Positions 48,352-57,889 of a DNA stretch of 64,000 nucleotides are shown here, piece by piece. Both the position numbers and the translations under genes were made by a program. The notes beneath the pieces are model-generated. The model saw only the letters and a list, made by a program, of their open reading frames with translations. It was not told the origin of the DNA and searched no databases. The DNA is from Treponema sp. GTDB taxonomy: Bacteria; Spirochaetota; Spirochaetia; Treponematales; Treponemataceae. The stretch spans positions 1 to 64,000 of the forward strand of contig SFOB01000002.1 in NCBI GenBank assembly GCA_004554075.1, given 5' to 3'. Position 1 is the first letter of the stretch. Each line of letters opens with the position of its first letter.

Positions 48352-49161
48352 TTAGAATCTTCCCAAAACTTTTAATTTATTGCAGCGATATTCCATTTCC
48401 GAAATCATCTGCTTATAAGCCTCAGTGCCGAATTCACCTTCAGCCTCAATGTAAAAATAATAGCTCCATGCCAGTCCCTTGAGCGGACGGCTGTGAATTA
48501 CGCTCATGTTGTAGCCGAACTCTCCAAGCTTATTCAAGACTTTTACAAGAGCGCCGGCTTCGTTTTTTACTGCGAACATCAGGATAAAAGTGCTGCCATC
48601 TGAACCGGTATTTACCTTTGCGCCTTCTTCGCGCGAAAGAATTGCAAAGCGGGTAGAGTTGTCCTGATATCCGTTTACGCCGCGTTCAAGGACTTCAAGC
48701 CCGTACAAGGCTGCAGTTTCTTCGCTGGCAATTGCGGCCACACTGATATCCCCGAGTTCCGCAACCATCTTTGCGGCTCGTGCTGTATTCACCGCAGGCT
48801 CCGTACTATATCCGTGAGCCGTAATAAAATCCCCGCTCTGTTCCAGTGCCTGCGGATGGCTTATAACCTTGCGGATACTTTCCACACTTGCTCCTTTTAC
48901 GCCAAGCAGATTCTGCATAACGTTCAGCGTATATACGCCGTTTACAAAGAGGCCGCCCTGGAACATCAGATCAGTTACCTGGCCAACCTCGCCGGCATAA
49001 GAATTCTCAATCGGAAGAACGGCATAATCGCATTCTCCTTTTTCAACGGCCTCATAAGCCGAGCGGAAATCTCCATAGGAAATCAGTTCTTCGGCCGGGA
49101 AAATCCTTTTTGCCGCAATGTGAGCGAATGCTCCTTCGATACCGCTGTATGCAATCTTCAA
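48352..49161 (-). CDS. pheA: Prephenate dehydratase
   Basis: Protein of 269 aa with prephenate dehydratase (~1-180) and ACT (~190-269) domains, and no chorismate mutase domain. Motifs: IAYSGIEGAFAHIAAKRIFP, DYAVLPIENSYAGEVGQV, DNSTRFAILSRE (the TRF motif), and in the ACT domain GALVKVLNKLGEFGYNMSVIHSRP, where HSRP stands in for ESRP of the Phe-binding site. It starts with TTG (AGGAGG 6 nt upstream). A Phe-rich leader peptide and terminator lie upstream, so phenylalanine supply controls the operon. Confidence 0.93.
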   Translation of the reverse strand: MKIAYSGIEGAFAHIAAKRIFPAEELISYGDFRSAYEAVEKGECDYAVLPIENSYAGEVGQVTDLMFQGGLFVNGVYTLNVMQNLLGVKGASVESIRKVISHPQALEQSGDFITAHGYSTEPAVNTARAAKMVAELGDISVAAIASEETAALYGLEVLERGVNGYQDNSTRFAILSREEGAKVNTGSDGSTFILMFAVKNEAGALVKVLNKLGEFGYNMSVIHSRPLKGLAWSYYFYIEAEGEFGTEAYKQMISEMEYRCNKLKVLGRF

Positions 49162-49198
49162 TCAAAACCTCCTGGGCTCCTTCGTTTTCGTCCACCGC

Positions 49199-49239
49199 AA
49201 AAAAAAAGCGGCTCTACCGAAAAGATAGAACCGCTTTTT
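49199..49239 (-). terminator. pheA attenuator terminator
   Basis: On the minus-strand RNA the 49224-49239 arm pairs with 49203-49218: an 11-bp G/C-rich core with two G-U pairs (GCGG/CCGC base), 5-nt loop, then about nine U. It sits 24 nt after the leader peptide stop and 38 nt before pheA, exactly where an attenuator is expected. Confidence 0.82.
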
Positions 49240-49262
49240 GTATCAGCTGTATTTTCTACATT

Positions 49263-49355
49263 CTATGCTTTTCGTACGACGCATCCCTTGCCAAAAAAGA
49301 AAAAGGCAAAAAATGAGAAAAAAGCAAATGTAAAAAATGTAATTCCAAATGTCAT
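49263..49355 (-). CDS. pheL: Phe-rich leader peptide of the pheA-aroG operon
   Basis: Peptide of 30 aa in which 12 residues are Phe: positions 3, 7, 8, 10, 12, 13, 15, 16 and 18-21. It starts MTFGITFF and ends GKGCVVRKA. Stalling of ribosomes on its Phe codons would favour an antiterminator and allow pheA transcription, as in enterobacterial pheA. The ribosome-binding site is weak (AAAGAG ~20 nt upstream). Too many Phe codons for chance in this position; the symbol is by analogy. Confidence 0.8.
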   Translation of the reverse strand: MTFGITFFTFAFFSFFAFFFFGKGCVVRKA

Positions 49356-49493
49356 TAAAAAGCATATTAGCGAATTCTCTTTGCAGAATCAAGTGTTTTT
49401 ATGAATAGAAACAAAATGTTATATGTAATCAAATAAAGGGACATTCTTAAGCTACAAGGACTATTTATTAGAACTAAAAACTCTTTTTTTACA

Positions 49494-49540
49494 TTTAACA
49501 CCAATTATCACCTTTACTTTTGGTGTTAAATGGTGTTAAA
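49494..49540. repeat. One inverted and two tandem direct copies of TGGTGTTAAA
   Basis: TTTAACACCA (49494-49503), then TGGTGTTAAA (49521-49530) and again (49531-49540). They end 20 bp before the ATG of the ATPase gene at 49560 and overlap its probable promoter. Likely an autoregulatory or mobile-element-type binding site. Confidence 0.6.
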
Positions 49541-49559
49541 TATCTGTAAGAGGATTGAT

Positions 49560-51374
49560 ATGGCAGATATTAACGATTTAGAAGAACAAATTGCAAAACT
49601 TCCCATTGGATATATTACAGAAAAGGTTATAAACGATAAAAAATATTACTGTCAGCAATGGAAAGAAAACGGAAAGTCAAAAAGCCGCTATATTTCCGAA
49701 GAAGAAGCAAATACTCTCAAACCTCAGATTGAAGAAAGAAAAAAACTTCAAAAAGAATTAAAAGCATTAAAAAAGACTCTACCTGATCCTGTTTCTGAAG
49801 AGACAGAGGAAGAAACTCCAGAACCTGAGTTCAAAATGTCAGCCCTCTATGGGGAAGCTCTTTTGAAGATGGCACAGACTGCAAGTCAATATGAACGAAG
49901 AGACTGTTTTTCTAAGATTCAGGATTTCTTAAAAACTCCGGCCGCTGATAAAGTTTGTCTTGTTTTTGGTCTCCGCAGAACCGGAAAAACAACACTCCTG
50001 AAGCAGCTTGTCCTTGCCATGAATAAAGAAGAACAAAAATCAGCCATCTATATAAAAGCATCTGCAGAAAACACAATTGAAGAATTGAATGCAGATTTGA
50101 AACTTGCAAATAAACTCAAATATAAATATGTCCTCATTGATGAAATCACACTTATTGAAAAGTTCATAGATAACGCAGCCCTCCTTTCGGATGTTTATGC
50201 AGTTCAGGGGATGAAAATTGTCTTGTCCGGTACAGATTCCCTGGGTTTCTGGTTTGCTCAGAACGAAGAGCTTTATGACCGCGCAGTTACCATTCATACA
50301 ACCTTTGTGCCTTTCCGCGAATATTCCCGCCTTTTAAAAATCGATGATATTGATGAGTATATTCGCTATGGTGGAACTCTGAAGGCTGGAGAAACAAATT
50401 TTGAAGACAATGATGCCAATGCTTTCGATGCCTCTTTCCGTACTGATGAATCTACACGCCGTTACATCGATACTGCGATTGCACAGAATATTCAGCATTC
50501 CCTTAAATGCTATGACAGGGGAAATCATTTCCGCAACCTGATTGATTTGTATAAAAAAGATGAGCTCACAAATGCCATCAACAGAATTATCGAAGATATG
50601 AACCAGGCCTTTACTGTTGATGTCATTACACGTGATTTTAAATCCAGCGATTTAGGTTCTGCAAAAGACCTGCTCCGCCGTGAAAAAGATGAAACAAAGC
50701 GCACAGATTTTCTGGATACCTTTGATGCAAGCGATGTTACGAAAAAGCTTATGGAAATCCTGAAAATCCGCAACAAGGAAAGACAGACCATAGAAATCGA
50801 AGAAGTTCATATTCAGGAAATTACCGAATACTTAAAAGCCCTGGATTTACTTGAAATCGTTTACACAGAAAATATCCCTATCAGCAACAAAAAGCAAGAA
50901 CGGATTATTTTCACCCAGAGCGGAATGCGCTTCTGCCAGGCACAAGTGATTGTTTATTCCCTTATGCAGGATGAAGTTTTCGGCTCTTTGACAGGCGAAT
51001 TGCGCGATATTATCACAGAGAAAATCCTTGAAGATGTCCGCGGCAGAATGCTCGAAGATATTGTTTTCCTGGAAACTAAGCGCACCTATGGTTCAAAGCG
51101 CAATGTCTTTAAGCTCAAATTTGCTTCAGGTGAATTTGATATGGTCATTCAGGACAAGACAAAAAAGCAATGCGAGATTTTTGAAATCAAACACAGTAAG
51201 GAACCCTTTCCTGCTCAGTACCGCCATATAAATGATGAAGAAAAGATTTCTCTTACAGAAGCTCAATTCGGCAAAGTTGTACGTAAATGCGTATTATATC
51301 GTGGAGAATCAGAGATGCTGGAAAATGGTGTTGAGTATAAGAATGTGGAAGAGTTTTTGAAGGGGTTGGATTAA
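49560..51374 (+). CDS. ATP-binding protein with C-terminal PD-(D/E)xK-like nuclease domain
   Basis: Protein of 604 aa. N-terminal ~60 residues hold a DNA-binding-like module (GYITEKVINDKKYYCQQW, SRYISEEEANTL). Residues ~135-270 are a STAND/AAA-type ATPase: CLVFGLRRTGKTTLLKQL (Walker A), YKYVLIDEITLIEKF (Walker B), KIVLSGTDSLGFWFAQNEEL. The C-terminal region FASGEFDMVIQD then QCEIFEIKHSKEP has the D...ExK arrangement of PD-(D/E)xK nucleases, as in AAA/DUF4143 proteins. AAGAGG precedes the ATG. Such proteins are common accessory genes of gut Treponema; role unknown. Confidence 0.82.
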   Translation: MADINDLEEQIAKLPIGYITEKVINDKKYYCQQWKENGKSKSRYISEEEANTLKPQIEERKKLQKELKALKKTLPDPVSEETEEETPEPEFKMSALYGEALLKMAQTASQYERRDCFSKIQDFLKTPAADKVCLVFGLRRTGKTTLLKQLVLAMNKEEQKSAIYIKASAENTIEELNADLKLANKLKYKYVLIDEITLIEKFIDNAALLSDVYAVQGMKIVLSGTDSLGFWFAQNEELYDRAVTIHTTFVPFREYSRLLKIDDIDEYIRYGGTLKAGETNFEDNDANAFDASFRTDESTRRYIDTAIAQNIQHSLKCYDRGNHFRNLIDLYKKDELTNAINRIIEDMNQAFTVDVITRDFKSSDLGSAKDLLRREKDETKRTDFLDTFDASDVTKKLMEILKIRNKERQTIEIEEVHIQEITEYLKALDLLEIVYTENIPISNKKQERIIFTQSGMRFCQAQVIVYSLMQDEVFGSLTGELRDIITEKILEDVRGRMLEDIVFLETKRTYGSKRNVFKLKFASGEFDMVIQDKTKKQCEIFEIKHSKEPFPAQYRHINDEEKISLTEAQFGKVVRKCVLYRGESEMLENGVEYKNVEEFLKGLD

Positions 51375-51485
51375 AAAGTCTTAAAAATACTATGCTTTTT
51401 TGCTCATAAAATCAATTTCCCAAAAAAAATAGAGCATCTTTTCTCCTTTACCAACCCCTCCAATAAAGTGTAAAATTATCCTGCT

Positions 51486-51911
51486 ATGTTATATATGATT
51501 TTGTTACTGGTCGCTATTTTTGCGATTATTGTTTATAAGAGATTCAGGAAGCAGGATGAGGTCAAAAAGATTGAGTCGGATACTGATAAAGAATTGAATG
51601 AGATGGATTTTGAGAAGCTTTTCTTTGAGCGAACCAAAGTGGGGGAGAAGTCGCAGCTTTTGATGTCGATTGCTTCTCAGCAGGATTGTCTTATGCTGCG
51701 TAGTCTGCTTTTTTCTGAGGGCATTCCGTCTTATGTTGAAGGCGAGCATATGAACAATATTTACGGCGGCATTTCCGGCACTATGACTACTGTTGTGGCA
51801 ATCAAGCTTTATATTCTTTGTAATGATTATGATAAGGCCGTAGAAATTATAAATGATGCTCAGATTAAAGATCTTTCTGGCATCACGATTCATCCAAAAG
51901 CTGAGGCTTAG
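51486..51911 (+). CDS. DUF2007 (putative signal-transducing) protein with membrane anchor
   Basis: Protein of 141 aa. N-terminal helix MLYMILLLVAIFAIIVYKRF anchors it; the C-terminal ~75 residues match DUF2007 (LLMSIASQQDCLMLRSLLFS, GIPSYVEGEHMNNIYGG, LYILCNDYDKAVEII). Role unknown. It begins an operon with a kinase-like and an AlkZ-like gene. No clear ribosome-binding site. Confidence 0.8.
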   Translation: MLYMILLLVAIFAIIVYKRFRKQDEVKKIESDTDKELNEMDFEKLFFERTKVGEKSQLLMSIASQQDCLMLRSLLFSEGIPSYVEGEHMNNIYGGISGTMTTVVAIKLYILCNDYDKAVEIINDAQIKDLSGITIHPKAEA

Positions 51912-51919
51912 TCCAGATT

Positions 51920-52468
51920 ATGCCAGCAAAGCCTACCGGAATAATGATTACCGGCCCTGCAGCAAGCGGAAAAACGACTCTTGGGCGGAAAACAGCGGAA
52001 CTCTTAGATTTTCCATATTTTGATGTAGATGATTTTATCTGGCGCTTTGATACGCCGGAACCTTATACTGTCATGTACAGCCGCGAAGAAAAAATCTCTC
52101 GTCTGCAGGCAGCCATTGCTCCCTATGAGCATTTTGTGATGGCTGGTTCAATGTCTTCTTTTCATCAGGCTTTTGACGACTGCTTTTCGATGATGGTATT
52201 TTTGTATGTTGATCCTGATATCCGTGTGCAGCGAGCGAATGAACGTGCCATTCAAAGATTCGGGGAGCGAGTTCTTGAAGGCGGTGATATGTATGAGAGC
52301 AATCAGGACTTCCTCAGAAAAATCCGCCGATACGAAAGTGACGGTTCTCCAAATCTTACCGAACAGAAAGCCTGGATGGAAAGTCTTTCCTGCAAAAAGC
52401 TTGAACTGAACGGCACAGAACCGATAGAGAAAAATGCGCAGATAATTGCTGAAGCGTGGAAAGCATGA
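51920..52468 (+). CDS. Small P-loop kinase (shikimate/adenylate kinase-like)
   Basis: Protein of 182 aa. Walker A GPAASGKTTLGRKTAEL (~11-27), an acceptor-side motif FDVDDFIWRFDTPEP and a lid region VQRANERAIQRFGERVLEG. It belongs to the AAA-type small kinases whose substrates are often unknown. It starts 8 nt after the DUF2007 gene and overlaps the next gene by 4 nt (ATGA). Confidence 0.85.
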   Translation: MPAKPTGIMITGPAASGKTTLGRKTAELLDFPYFDVDDFIWRFDTPEPYTVMYSREEKISRLQAAIAPYEHFVMAGSMSSFHQAFDDCFSMMVFLYVDPDIRVQRANERAIQRFGERVLEGGDMYESNQDFLRKIRRYESDGSPNLTEQKAWMESLSCKKLELNGTEPIEKNAQIIAEAWKA

Positions 52469-53628
52469 AAGAACTGAATCTTACCCTGGACGAAGCAAAA
52501 CGATTTATTCTCTACAAACAGGGCCTGCTTGGGGAGCACAGGTTTTCCGGCAAGGAAGGTGTGCTTGATTTTGTGAGACAGGCGGGCTGTATACAGTTTG
52601 ATCCGATTGATGTTTGCGGAAAGAATGCAGAGCTTGTGCTTCAGTCGCGGGTGAGTGGTTTTACCAAAAAGATGCTTTATGAGCTTTTGTATGAGGATCG
52701 TAAACTGCTCGATAACTGGGATAAAAATCTTTCGATAATTCCGGTTGAAAACTGGCCTAACTTTAAGCGTGACAGAGACTGGCATTTTGAACATGAACGC
52801 AGCTTTGATGAGATTCAGAAAGCTTGCGAAAAAATCAAGGCTGTAATTACGGAACGTGGAGCAGTCTGTTCTGCTGATTTAGAAATGTCAGAAAAGGTAG
52901 ACTGGTACTGGACTTCAACCAAGCTTTCCCGTGCGGCTCTTGAGCATATGTATTTCCGCGGTGACCTTGCAATTCATCATAAAAAGAAAAGTCTTAAATA
53001 TTATGATTTGATTGAGCGTTGTTTGCCTCGAAAGGTGTTGGAAACCGCAGATCCTTATCCAGATGATTTTGAACATAATAAGTGGCGGGTATTGGAACGA
53101 ATCGGAGCCCTCGGACTTTTGTGGAACCGGCCCTCTGATGCCTGGCTTGGAATCGGGGATTTGAAGAGTGAAATGCGTAATCAGATTTTTGATTCGTTAC
53201 TCGCAGAAGGGAAGATTATCCCAGTACAGGTGGAGGGAATTAAGCATAAACTTTATTGTCTGAAAGATGATGAGCAGATTGCGGAGATTGTAAAAGGCAC
53301 GGGGAATGTCAACGGAAAATCTCGCTGCGAATTCATAGCCGCCCTGGACAATATGATGTGGGACCGTAACCTCATAAAGGCAATCTGGAACTTTGATTAT
53401 AAATGGGAAATCTACACTCCAGCTGCCCAGCGCAAATACGGCTATTACGTTCTTCCGATTCTCTATGGTGAAAATCTGATTGGCAGAATTGAAATGGTAT
53501 TTGATAAAAAAACAAAAAAACTTGAAGTAAAAAATCTCTGGTATGAAGATGGATTCAAGGTCACAAAAAAAATAGAGAGTGCCGTAGAGTCATCTATCAA
53601 GAGATTTGAAAAATTCAGTTTATCTTAA
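52465..53628 (+). CDS. AlkZ/YcaQ-like DNA glycosylase (HTH_42 family)
   Basis: Protein of 387 aa of the winged-helix crosslink-repair glycosylase family. Seen: GKEGVLDFVRQAGCIQFDPIDV (the QxD-type catalytic motif lies in CIQFDPID), RDRDWHFEHERSF, SRAALEHMYFRGDLAIHH and AALDNMMWDRNLIKAIWNFDYKWEIY. It probably unhooks bulky alkylation or crosslink lesions. Its ATG overlaps the kinase stop codon. The AlkZ naming is by family resemblance. Confidence 0.85.
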   Translation: MKELNLTLDEAKRFILYKQGLLGEHRFSGKEGVLDFVRQAGCIQFDPIDVCGKNAELVLQSRVSGFTKKMLYELLYEDRKLLDNWDKNLSIIPVENWPNFKRDRDWHFEHERSFDEIQKACEKIKAVITERGAVCSADLEMSEKVDWYWTSTKLSRAALEHMYFRGDLAIHHKKKSLKYYDLIERCLPRKVLETADPYPDDFEHNKWRVLERIGALGLLWNRPSDAWLGIGDLKSEMRNQIFDSLLAEGKIIPVQVEGIKHKLYCLKDDEQIAEIVKGTGNVNGKSRCEFIAALDNMMWDRNLIKAIWNFDYKWEIYTPAAQRKYGYYVLPILYGENLIGRIEMVFDKKTKKLEVKNLWYEDGFKVTKKIESAVESSIKRFEKFSLS

Positions 53629-53639
53629 GCGAGGTAATT

Positions 53640-54071
53640 ATGAAAGACTTGAATAAAATTAAAGAACTTTGCCCGTCTGCATACGACTTTATCGTTAATA
53701 AGGCTGAGGGCGCAGCGGTTGGAAAATATGACCTTGAAAACGGCGCATATGTCAGCGTTCAGGAATATACAACAAAAGCCCGCTCTGAGGCAAAATATGA
53801 AGCTCACAAAAAGTTCATCGACATTCAGATGATTTTGAGCGGAAAAGAACTGATTGCTGTTTCACCGATTGAAAAAATGACAATCAGCGATGAATATAAT
53901 GAAGAAAAAGATTTCATGCTTTTCCATCACAATGATGAATGCACTGATTACGTTCTTGAAGCCGGTGAGTTTCTGATTTTATATCCTCAGGATGTTCATA
54001 TGCCAGGCGTATGTGTAAACGAAAAATCTCCTGTACGCAAGATTGTAGTAAAAGTGCCGGTTGAGAAATAA
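53640..54071 (+). CDS. YhcH/YjgK/YiaL family protein (DUF386)
   Basis: Protein of 143 aa. KAEGAAVGKYDLENG, then YEAHKKFIDIQMILSGKELI and EAGEFLILYPQDVHMPGV define the family, a cupin fold with a metal site including the His of HKKFID and of DVHMPG. Relatives act on sugars such as N-acetylneuraminate or beta-galactosides (EbgC type). GAGG precedes the ATG; 11 bp after the AlkZ-like gene. Confidence 0.9.
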   Translation: MKDLNKIKELCPSAYDFIVNKAEGAAVGKYDLENGAYVSVQEYTTKARSEAKYEAHKKFIDIQMILSGKELIAVSPIEKMTISDEYNEEKDFMLFHHNDECTDYVLEAGEFLILYPQDVHMPGVCVNEKSPVRKIVVKVPVEK

Positions 54072-54089
54072 TTTTTAATCACCTGATTT

Positions 54090-56097
54090 TTACTTCTTAA
54101 GATTCTGCTTGTTTTTGTACATTGCCTTGTCTGCGCGATTGAAGATTTCTGTTACCAGACAGTCTTTTTCTGGAGTAAACACAGCCATTCCGGAAGCAAG
54201 AACTGGACCAGATTTTGACTGCAGATTTTCTCGAACCTGATTCTGGAGAGTCTGCATCAGTTTATCTCTGTTTGAATAATCATCGCCTCGCAGGAATATA
54301 ACAAATTCGTCACCACCAACTCTGAATACAGGGCTGTGATCAAAGATGTCGCACAGAAGCTTTGCAGATTTTTTGATATATTCATCGCCTGCAACATGAC
54401 CTTCTGTATCATTAATTTTCTTGAGGTCGTTAGTATCGCACACAACGAGTCCAAAAGGCAGATAATCCATTCCGTTGTCGATATTGGTCTGAACCGATTT
54501 TTCCAGTTCATTATAGGCAGTCTTATTCTTTACACCTGTAAGCTCGTCGCGTCTGGCAAGTTCTTTTTCTGTATTCAAAGCTTTGAGATGCTGTTTTTCT
54601 TTTTTGACTTCATCATTAATATTTTCAATTCCAATAATATAGTGTGTTTCATCAGCGGTCTTTTGCACAGTCATTCTGACATAATGAGTTTTCTTAAAGG
54701 CGACAATCCTGTAATCCTTGTAGCAGCTTTTCTGATTCATAAGAGTGCAGGCCAGATGTTCTTTATCTACAAAGTCGAGAACTGTATCTCGGTCGCTTTT
54801 ATGAACAATATTTGTAATATCAATTCTGGAATCCGCAAAGAAATCATCCCCTGAGCGCTGAACTTCAACTTCGCCATAAATATTTCTACATTCGTAACTG
54901 ATATAACTTGAATCTTTTACATCAACATAATAAATAACGTCATAATTAACAGCCAGGATTTCAGCAATCTGAGTGAAGGTAATGTGTTTCTTTTGATTTT
55001 CAAGTCGCATGTTCTCAGCTGTCATTTCATCATTTATATCTTTTTCACTGATAATAAAATGCTTTCCGTCTGGAGCACGCATCAAGGTAAACTGAAAATA
55101 TTTTTTGCTGCCCGTTAATCAGAAGTCTATATTTATAAGAATAGGATTTTCTGTTTTCCAGATTTTTTAGCATTGTCTCTTTTTGATGCAGCTTCTTTGC
55201 AAATTCCCTGTCATCAGGATGAACAAATCTATCTATATTTAAGCGGGTTTCTTCATAAAAATCACGGCCTCCAACAGGAACCTGCATAGCTGCATATTCT
55301 TCACTTTTTGAAAATTCCATAAAGGCACCGGTTTCTATATTGATGTAATACATTGCTTCATAATTGTCTGCGAAAGTAGTTGCGATGTTATCGTATATTT
55401 CTTTTTCTTTTCTTTCATTTGCCTCAACAAAGGAATGAACTACACAGATTCCGATTATAAGTCCAAGAGCATAAGACGGGTAGGCATCATCAAATATCTG
55501 GAAAATCAGAAATACTTCCATTACAAGACTGGTAAGGCCAACGGCTGCATAACGAAACTTTTTACCACCTGTTGATTTATGTGCAATAAAAAGCAGATAT
55601 GATGAAGTCACAATATAAAGAATAATCTGCAAAATAAAGGTAATATGCCGGCCTGGTTCAACAATATATTCATGCGTTTCAGTAAAATAATAAATAAAAG
55701 GATGAAAGCAATTGATTATCAGATAAATAACTGCCAATGCGAACATAATCCACACTGCATTGAGCAGAGTTTTACTTTTCAGATCATGTTTGTCCAGATA
55801 GGCAACAATATACCGTATCCAGGTGAGCATTGTAAGAAACATAAAAAAGAAGTAGAAAAGACAATCAACATATAGGAAAGGGAATAAGGCATCTATATGG
55901 CGGTTTTCATATAAAAGACCCCAGCAAATATCTGCAAAAAAATAAAAATTTGAAGCAATCAAAAATAAGTTGTAGCGGAAGGTTACCTTCTGTTCGCTTG
56001 CAGCTTCCCCTGGGCGCCCTCTTAGATTTTTAAGAGAATCCCAGTTTATTATGAGATTAAGTACTAATGCCAGAAAACTTGTGATTGCATAAAACAT
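54090..56097 (-). pseudogene. Membrane-bound diguanylate cyclase (PAS-GGDEF) split by a +1 frameshift in an A6 tract
   Basis: The 5' frame (56097 to ~55100) encodes about seven membrane helices and a PAS-like domain (NYEAMYYINIETGAFMEFS, RFVHPDDREFAKK, YKYRLLINGQQK). The 3' frame (~55100 to 54090) continues FTLMRAPDGKHFIISEKDIN, a second PAS-like domain (VNYDVIYYVDVKD) and a GGDEF domain (ELARRDELTGVKNKTAY, RVGGDEFVIFLR). Removing one A from the A6 tract (T at 55101-55106 on the plus strand) restores ~668 aa. It would make cyclic di-GMP in response to a signal. Phase variation, decay or a sequencing error are all possible. Confidence 0.82.
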
Positions 56098-56203
56098 GCG
56101 GTTATCGTTCTATTATAACATAGTTTTCTCGAAAATCATAGAAATAATATAAAAAGGATTTTCAAATCTGTGTTATACTTATTACAAATGGAAAAGGTGT
56201 GAA

Positions 56204-56986
56204 ATGGCTTTAAATTTAAGTAAAAAAGATATTGAAGAAAAAATTAAAAATCAGATTGCACTCGAGGTTAATTGCTTGCCAGAAGATTTTGATAAAAATG
56301 AAAATATGATAACTACTGCCTGCCAGAGTGAGAAGCGCAGAAAGTTTTCTGATAAACCTTTCTTTTTGCAGATGGCTACTTTTGGAAAGAGTACTGTAAT
56401 TTCAGCTGATGATTCTATACATCCCTGGCTTACTGAATGGGTAAAGGGAAAGCAGGGAATCTGGCTTTTTGAACAGCATAATTATTATGAGCTTGAATGC
56501 GAGCTTAGAAAGCACGGCTATAAAATGGCACTGACTCATCATATGTTTATGCCTGTTCCTGAACTGATTGAAATCAAAACTGATTTAAATATCAAATGGC
56601 TGGAACAAAAGGATATCATGCCTTTTTATGGAAATGAAAATTTCCCGAACGCTATCTGCGACAAGTTCAAACCGGAGCGCCCTGATGTGCTTTGTGTAGT
56701 TGCCATGGACGGTGACAAAATTATGGGCATGGCCGGCTGCTCGGCTGATACTCCGGAGTTATGGCAGATTGGAATTGATGTTCTGCCTGAATATCGGGGT
56801 AGGGGAGTCGCAAAAACTCTCGTGACTCTTTTGAGAAATGAGACTTTCCGTCGTGGTGCAATTCCGTATTACGGCACAAGTCTTTCAAATCTTGCATCCT
56901 GGAAAACTGCCCTCGAGTGTGGCTTTAAGCCTTGCTGGGTAGAAAGTGAATCTCAGCCGGATGAAAAAATGGAATTTGCAAAGTAA
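56204..56986 (+). CDS. GNAT N-acetyltransferase with N-terminal extension
   Basis: Protein of 260 aa. The C-terminal half is a GNAT domain: VVAMDGDKIMGMAGCSADTP, IGIDVLPEYRGRGVAKTLVT with the acetyl-CoA loop, YYGTSLSNLASWKTALECGF. The N-terminal half (DKPFFLQMATFGKSTVIS) is of the enzyme type called GNAT family in firmicutes; substrate unknown. GGTG precedes the ATG and TGTTATACT is a likely extended -10. Confidence 0.88.
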   Translation: MALNLSKKDIEEKIKNQIALEVNCLPEDFDKNENMITTACQSEKRRKFSDKPFFLQMATFGKSTVISADDSIHPWLTEWVKGKQGIWLFEQHNYYELECELRKHGYKMALTHHMFMPVPELIEIKTDLNIKWLEQKDIMPFYGNENFPNAICDKFKPERPDVLCVVAMDGDKIMGMAGCSADTPELWQIGIDVLPEYRGRGVAKTLVTLLRNETFRRGAIPYYGTSLSNLASWKTALECGFKPCWVESESQPDEKMEFAK

Positions 56987-57252
56987 TGGAAAATATAATT
57001 CTTAACATCTGGATAGATATGAAAAATGGTCTCAAGGTTCGGCTCTTAGAAAAGCCTGGTCCAGAGGATACATCTTTGCTGATTATGGAAATTGATGATA
57101 ATGGCAGCCTGAGCAAAAAGGCCCTGATCGTTAAAGACCGCAAAGTTTTTGACAACACCGGAAAATCCCTGGACTTCGGCGATGCTTACCCGCTAACTAC
57201 CGAGTCCGGCAAGATGATGATAACAAAAAAGTTTATTAGTGCGTGGGTGTAA
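56986..57252 (+). CDS. Small beta-rich hypothetical protein
   Basis: Protein of 88 aa starting 1 nt inside the preceding stop (TAATG). Two-strand repeats such as NGLKVRLLEKPGPEDTSLLIM and ALIVKDRKVFDNTG suggest a small beta-barrel. No family recognised. Translationally coupled to the GNAT genes on both sides. Confidence 0.65.
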   Translation: MENIILNIWIDMKNGLKVRLLEKPGPEDTSLLIMEIDDNGSLSKKALIVKDRKVFDNTGKSLDFGDAYPLTTESGKMMITKKFISAWV

Positions 57253-57254
57253 AT

Positions 57255-57848
57255 ATGACAGACAATAACAAGAACATCGAAATAATTCCTTTACCAAAAG
57301 AGCAGTGGAAGGGTACTCCAATTCCGCTCGTGACTAAAACAGACTCTTATTATGATTTAGAAATATCGCCATTAGATAAAGATGGCTGCAAAATTAATCT
57401 GATTAAAAAACCTTTTGAAAAGCAAGTTGTGCACTCTCCAGAAGAGTATGACTTCCCTGATGGCTTGTATCAGGATCATTGGGAAAATGCAGAGGCTTAC
57501 GGTGTCGTAAGTGATGATGGAAAAATGCTTGCATGTATCGAAGTATGTCCGGAAGAGTGGTCGAACCGATTGATGGTCACAGAGCTCTGGATTACAGAAG
57601 AGCTTCGAGGACAGGGCTTGGGCAAGCGTCTTATGGATAAAGCAAAGGAAGTTGCTGTAGCTCAGGGCCGCCGTGCAATCATTCTTGAAACTCAATCCTG
57701 CAACACAAACGCAATCGGCTTTTATCTGCATCAGGGCTTTGAACTCATCGGCTTTGATACCTGCTGCTACACCAACAATGATATCGGCCGCCAGGAAGTT
57801 CGAATAAACCTCGGCTACTTTTTCCACCGGGAAGCAAAGAGAAGATAG
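57255..57848 (+). CDS. GNAT N-acetyltransferase
   Basis: Protein of 197 aa. LMVTELWITEELRGQGLGKRL holds the acetyl-CoA loop, AIILETQSCNTNAIGFYLHQG and FELIGFDTCCYTNND end the domain. Similar to streptothricin-type acetyltransferases in layout (NTNAIGFY-HQGF). The ATG at 57255 is 2 nt after the previous stop. Substrate unknown, so a resistance role is only possible. Confidence 0.88.
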   Translation: MTDNNKNIEIIPLPKEQWKGTPIPLVTKTDSYYDLEISPLDKDGCKINLIKKPFEKQVVHSPEEYDFPDGLYQDHWENAEAYGVVSDDGKMLACIEVCPEEWSNRLMVTELWITEELRGQGLGKRLMDKAKEVAVAQGRRAIILETQSCNTNAIGFYLHQGFELIGFDTCCYTNNDIGRQEVRINLGYFFHREAKRR

Positions 57849-57889
57849 TTTTTAAACTACAACTTTAATGACGAACTGAATATTTTTTG

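Noticed and set aside
49161..49400. T-box riboswitch upstream of pheA
   Set aside because: The region is explained by a Phe-rich leader peptide and terminator; no T-box core sequence is visible.
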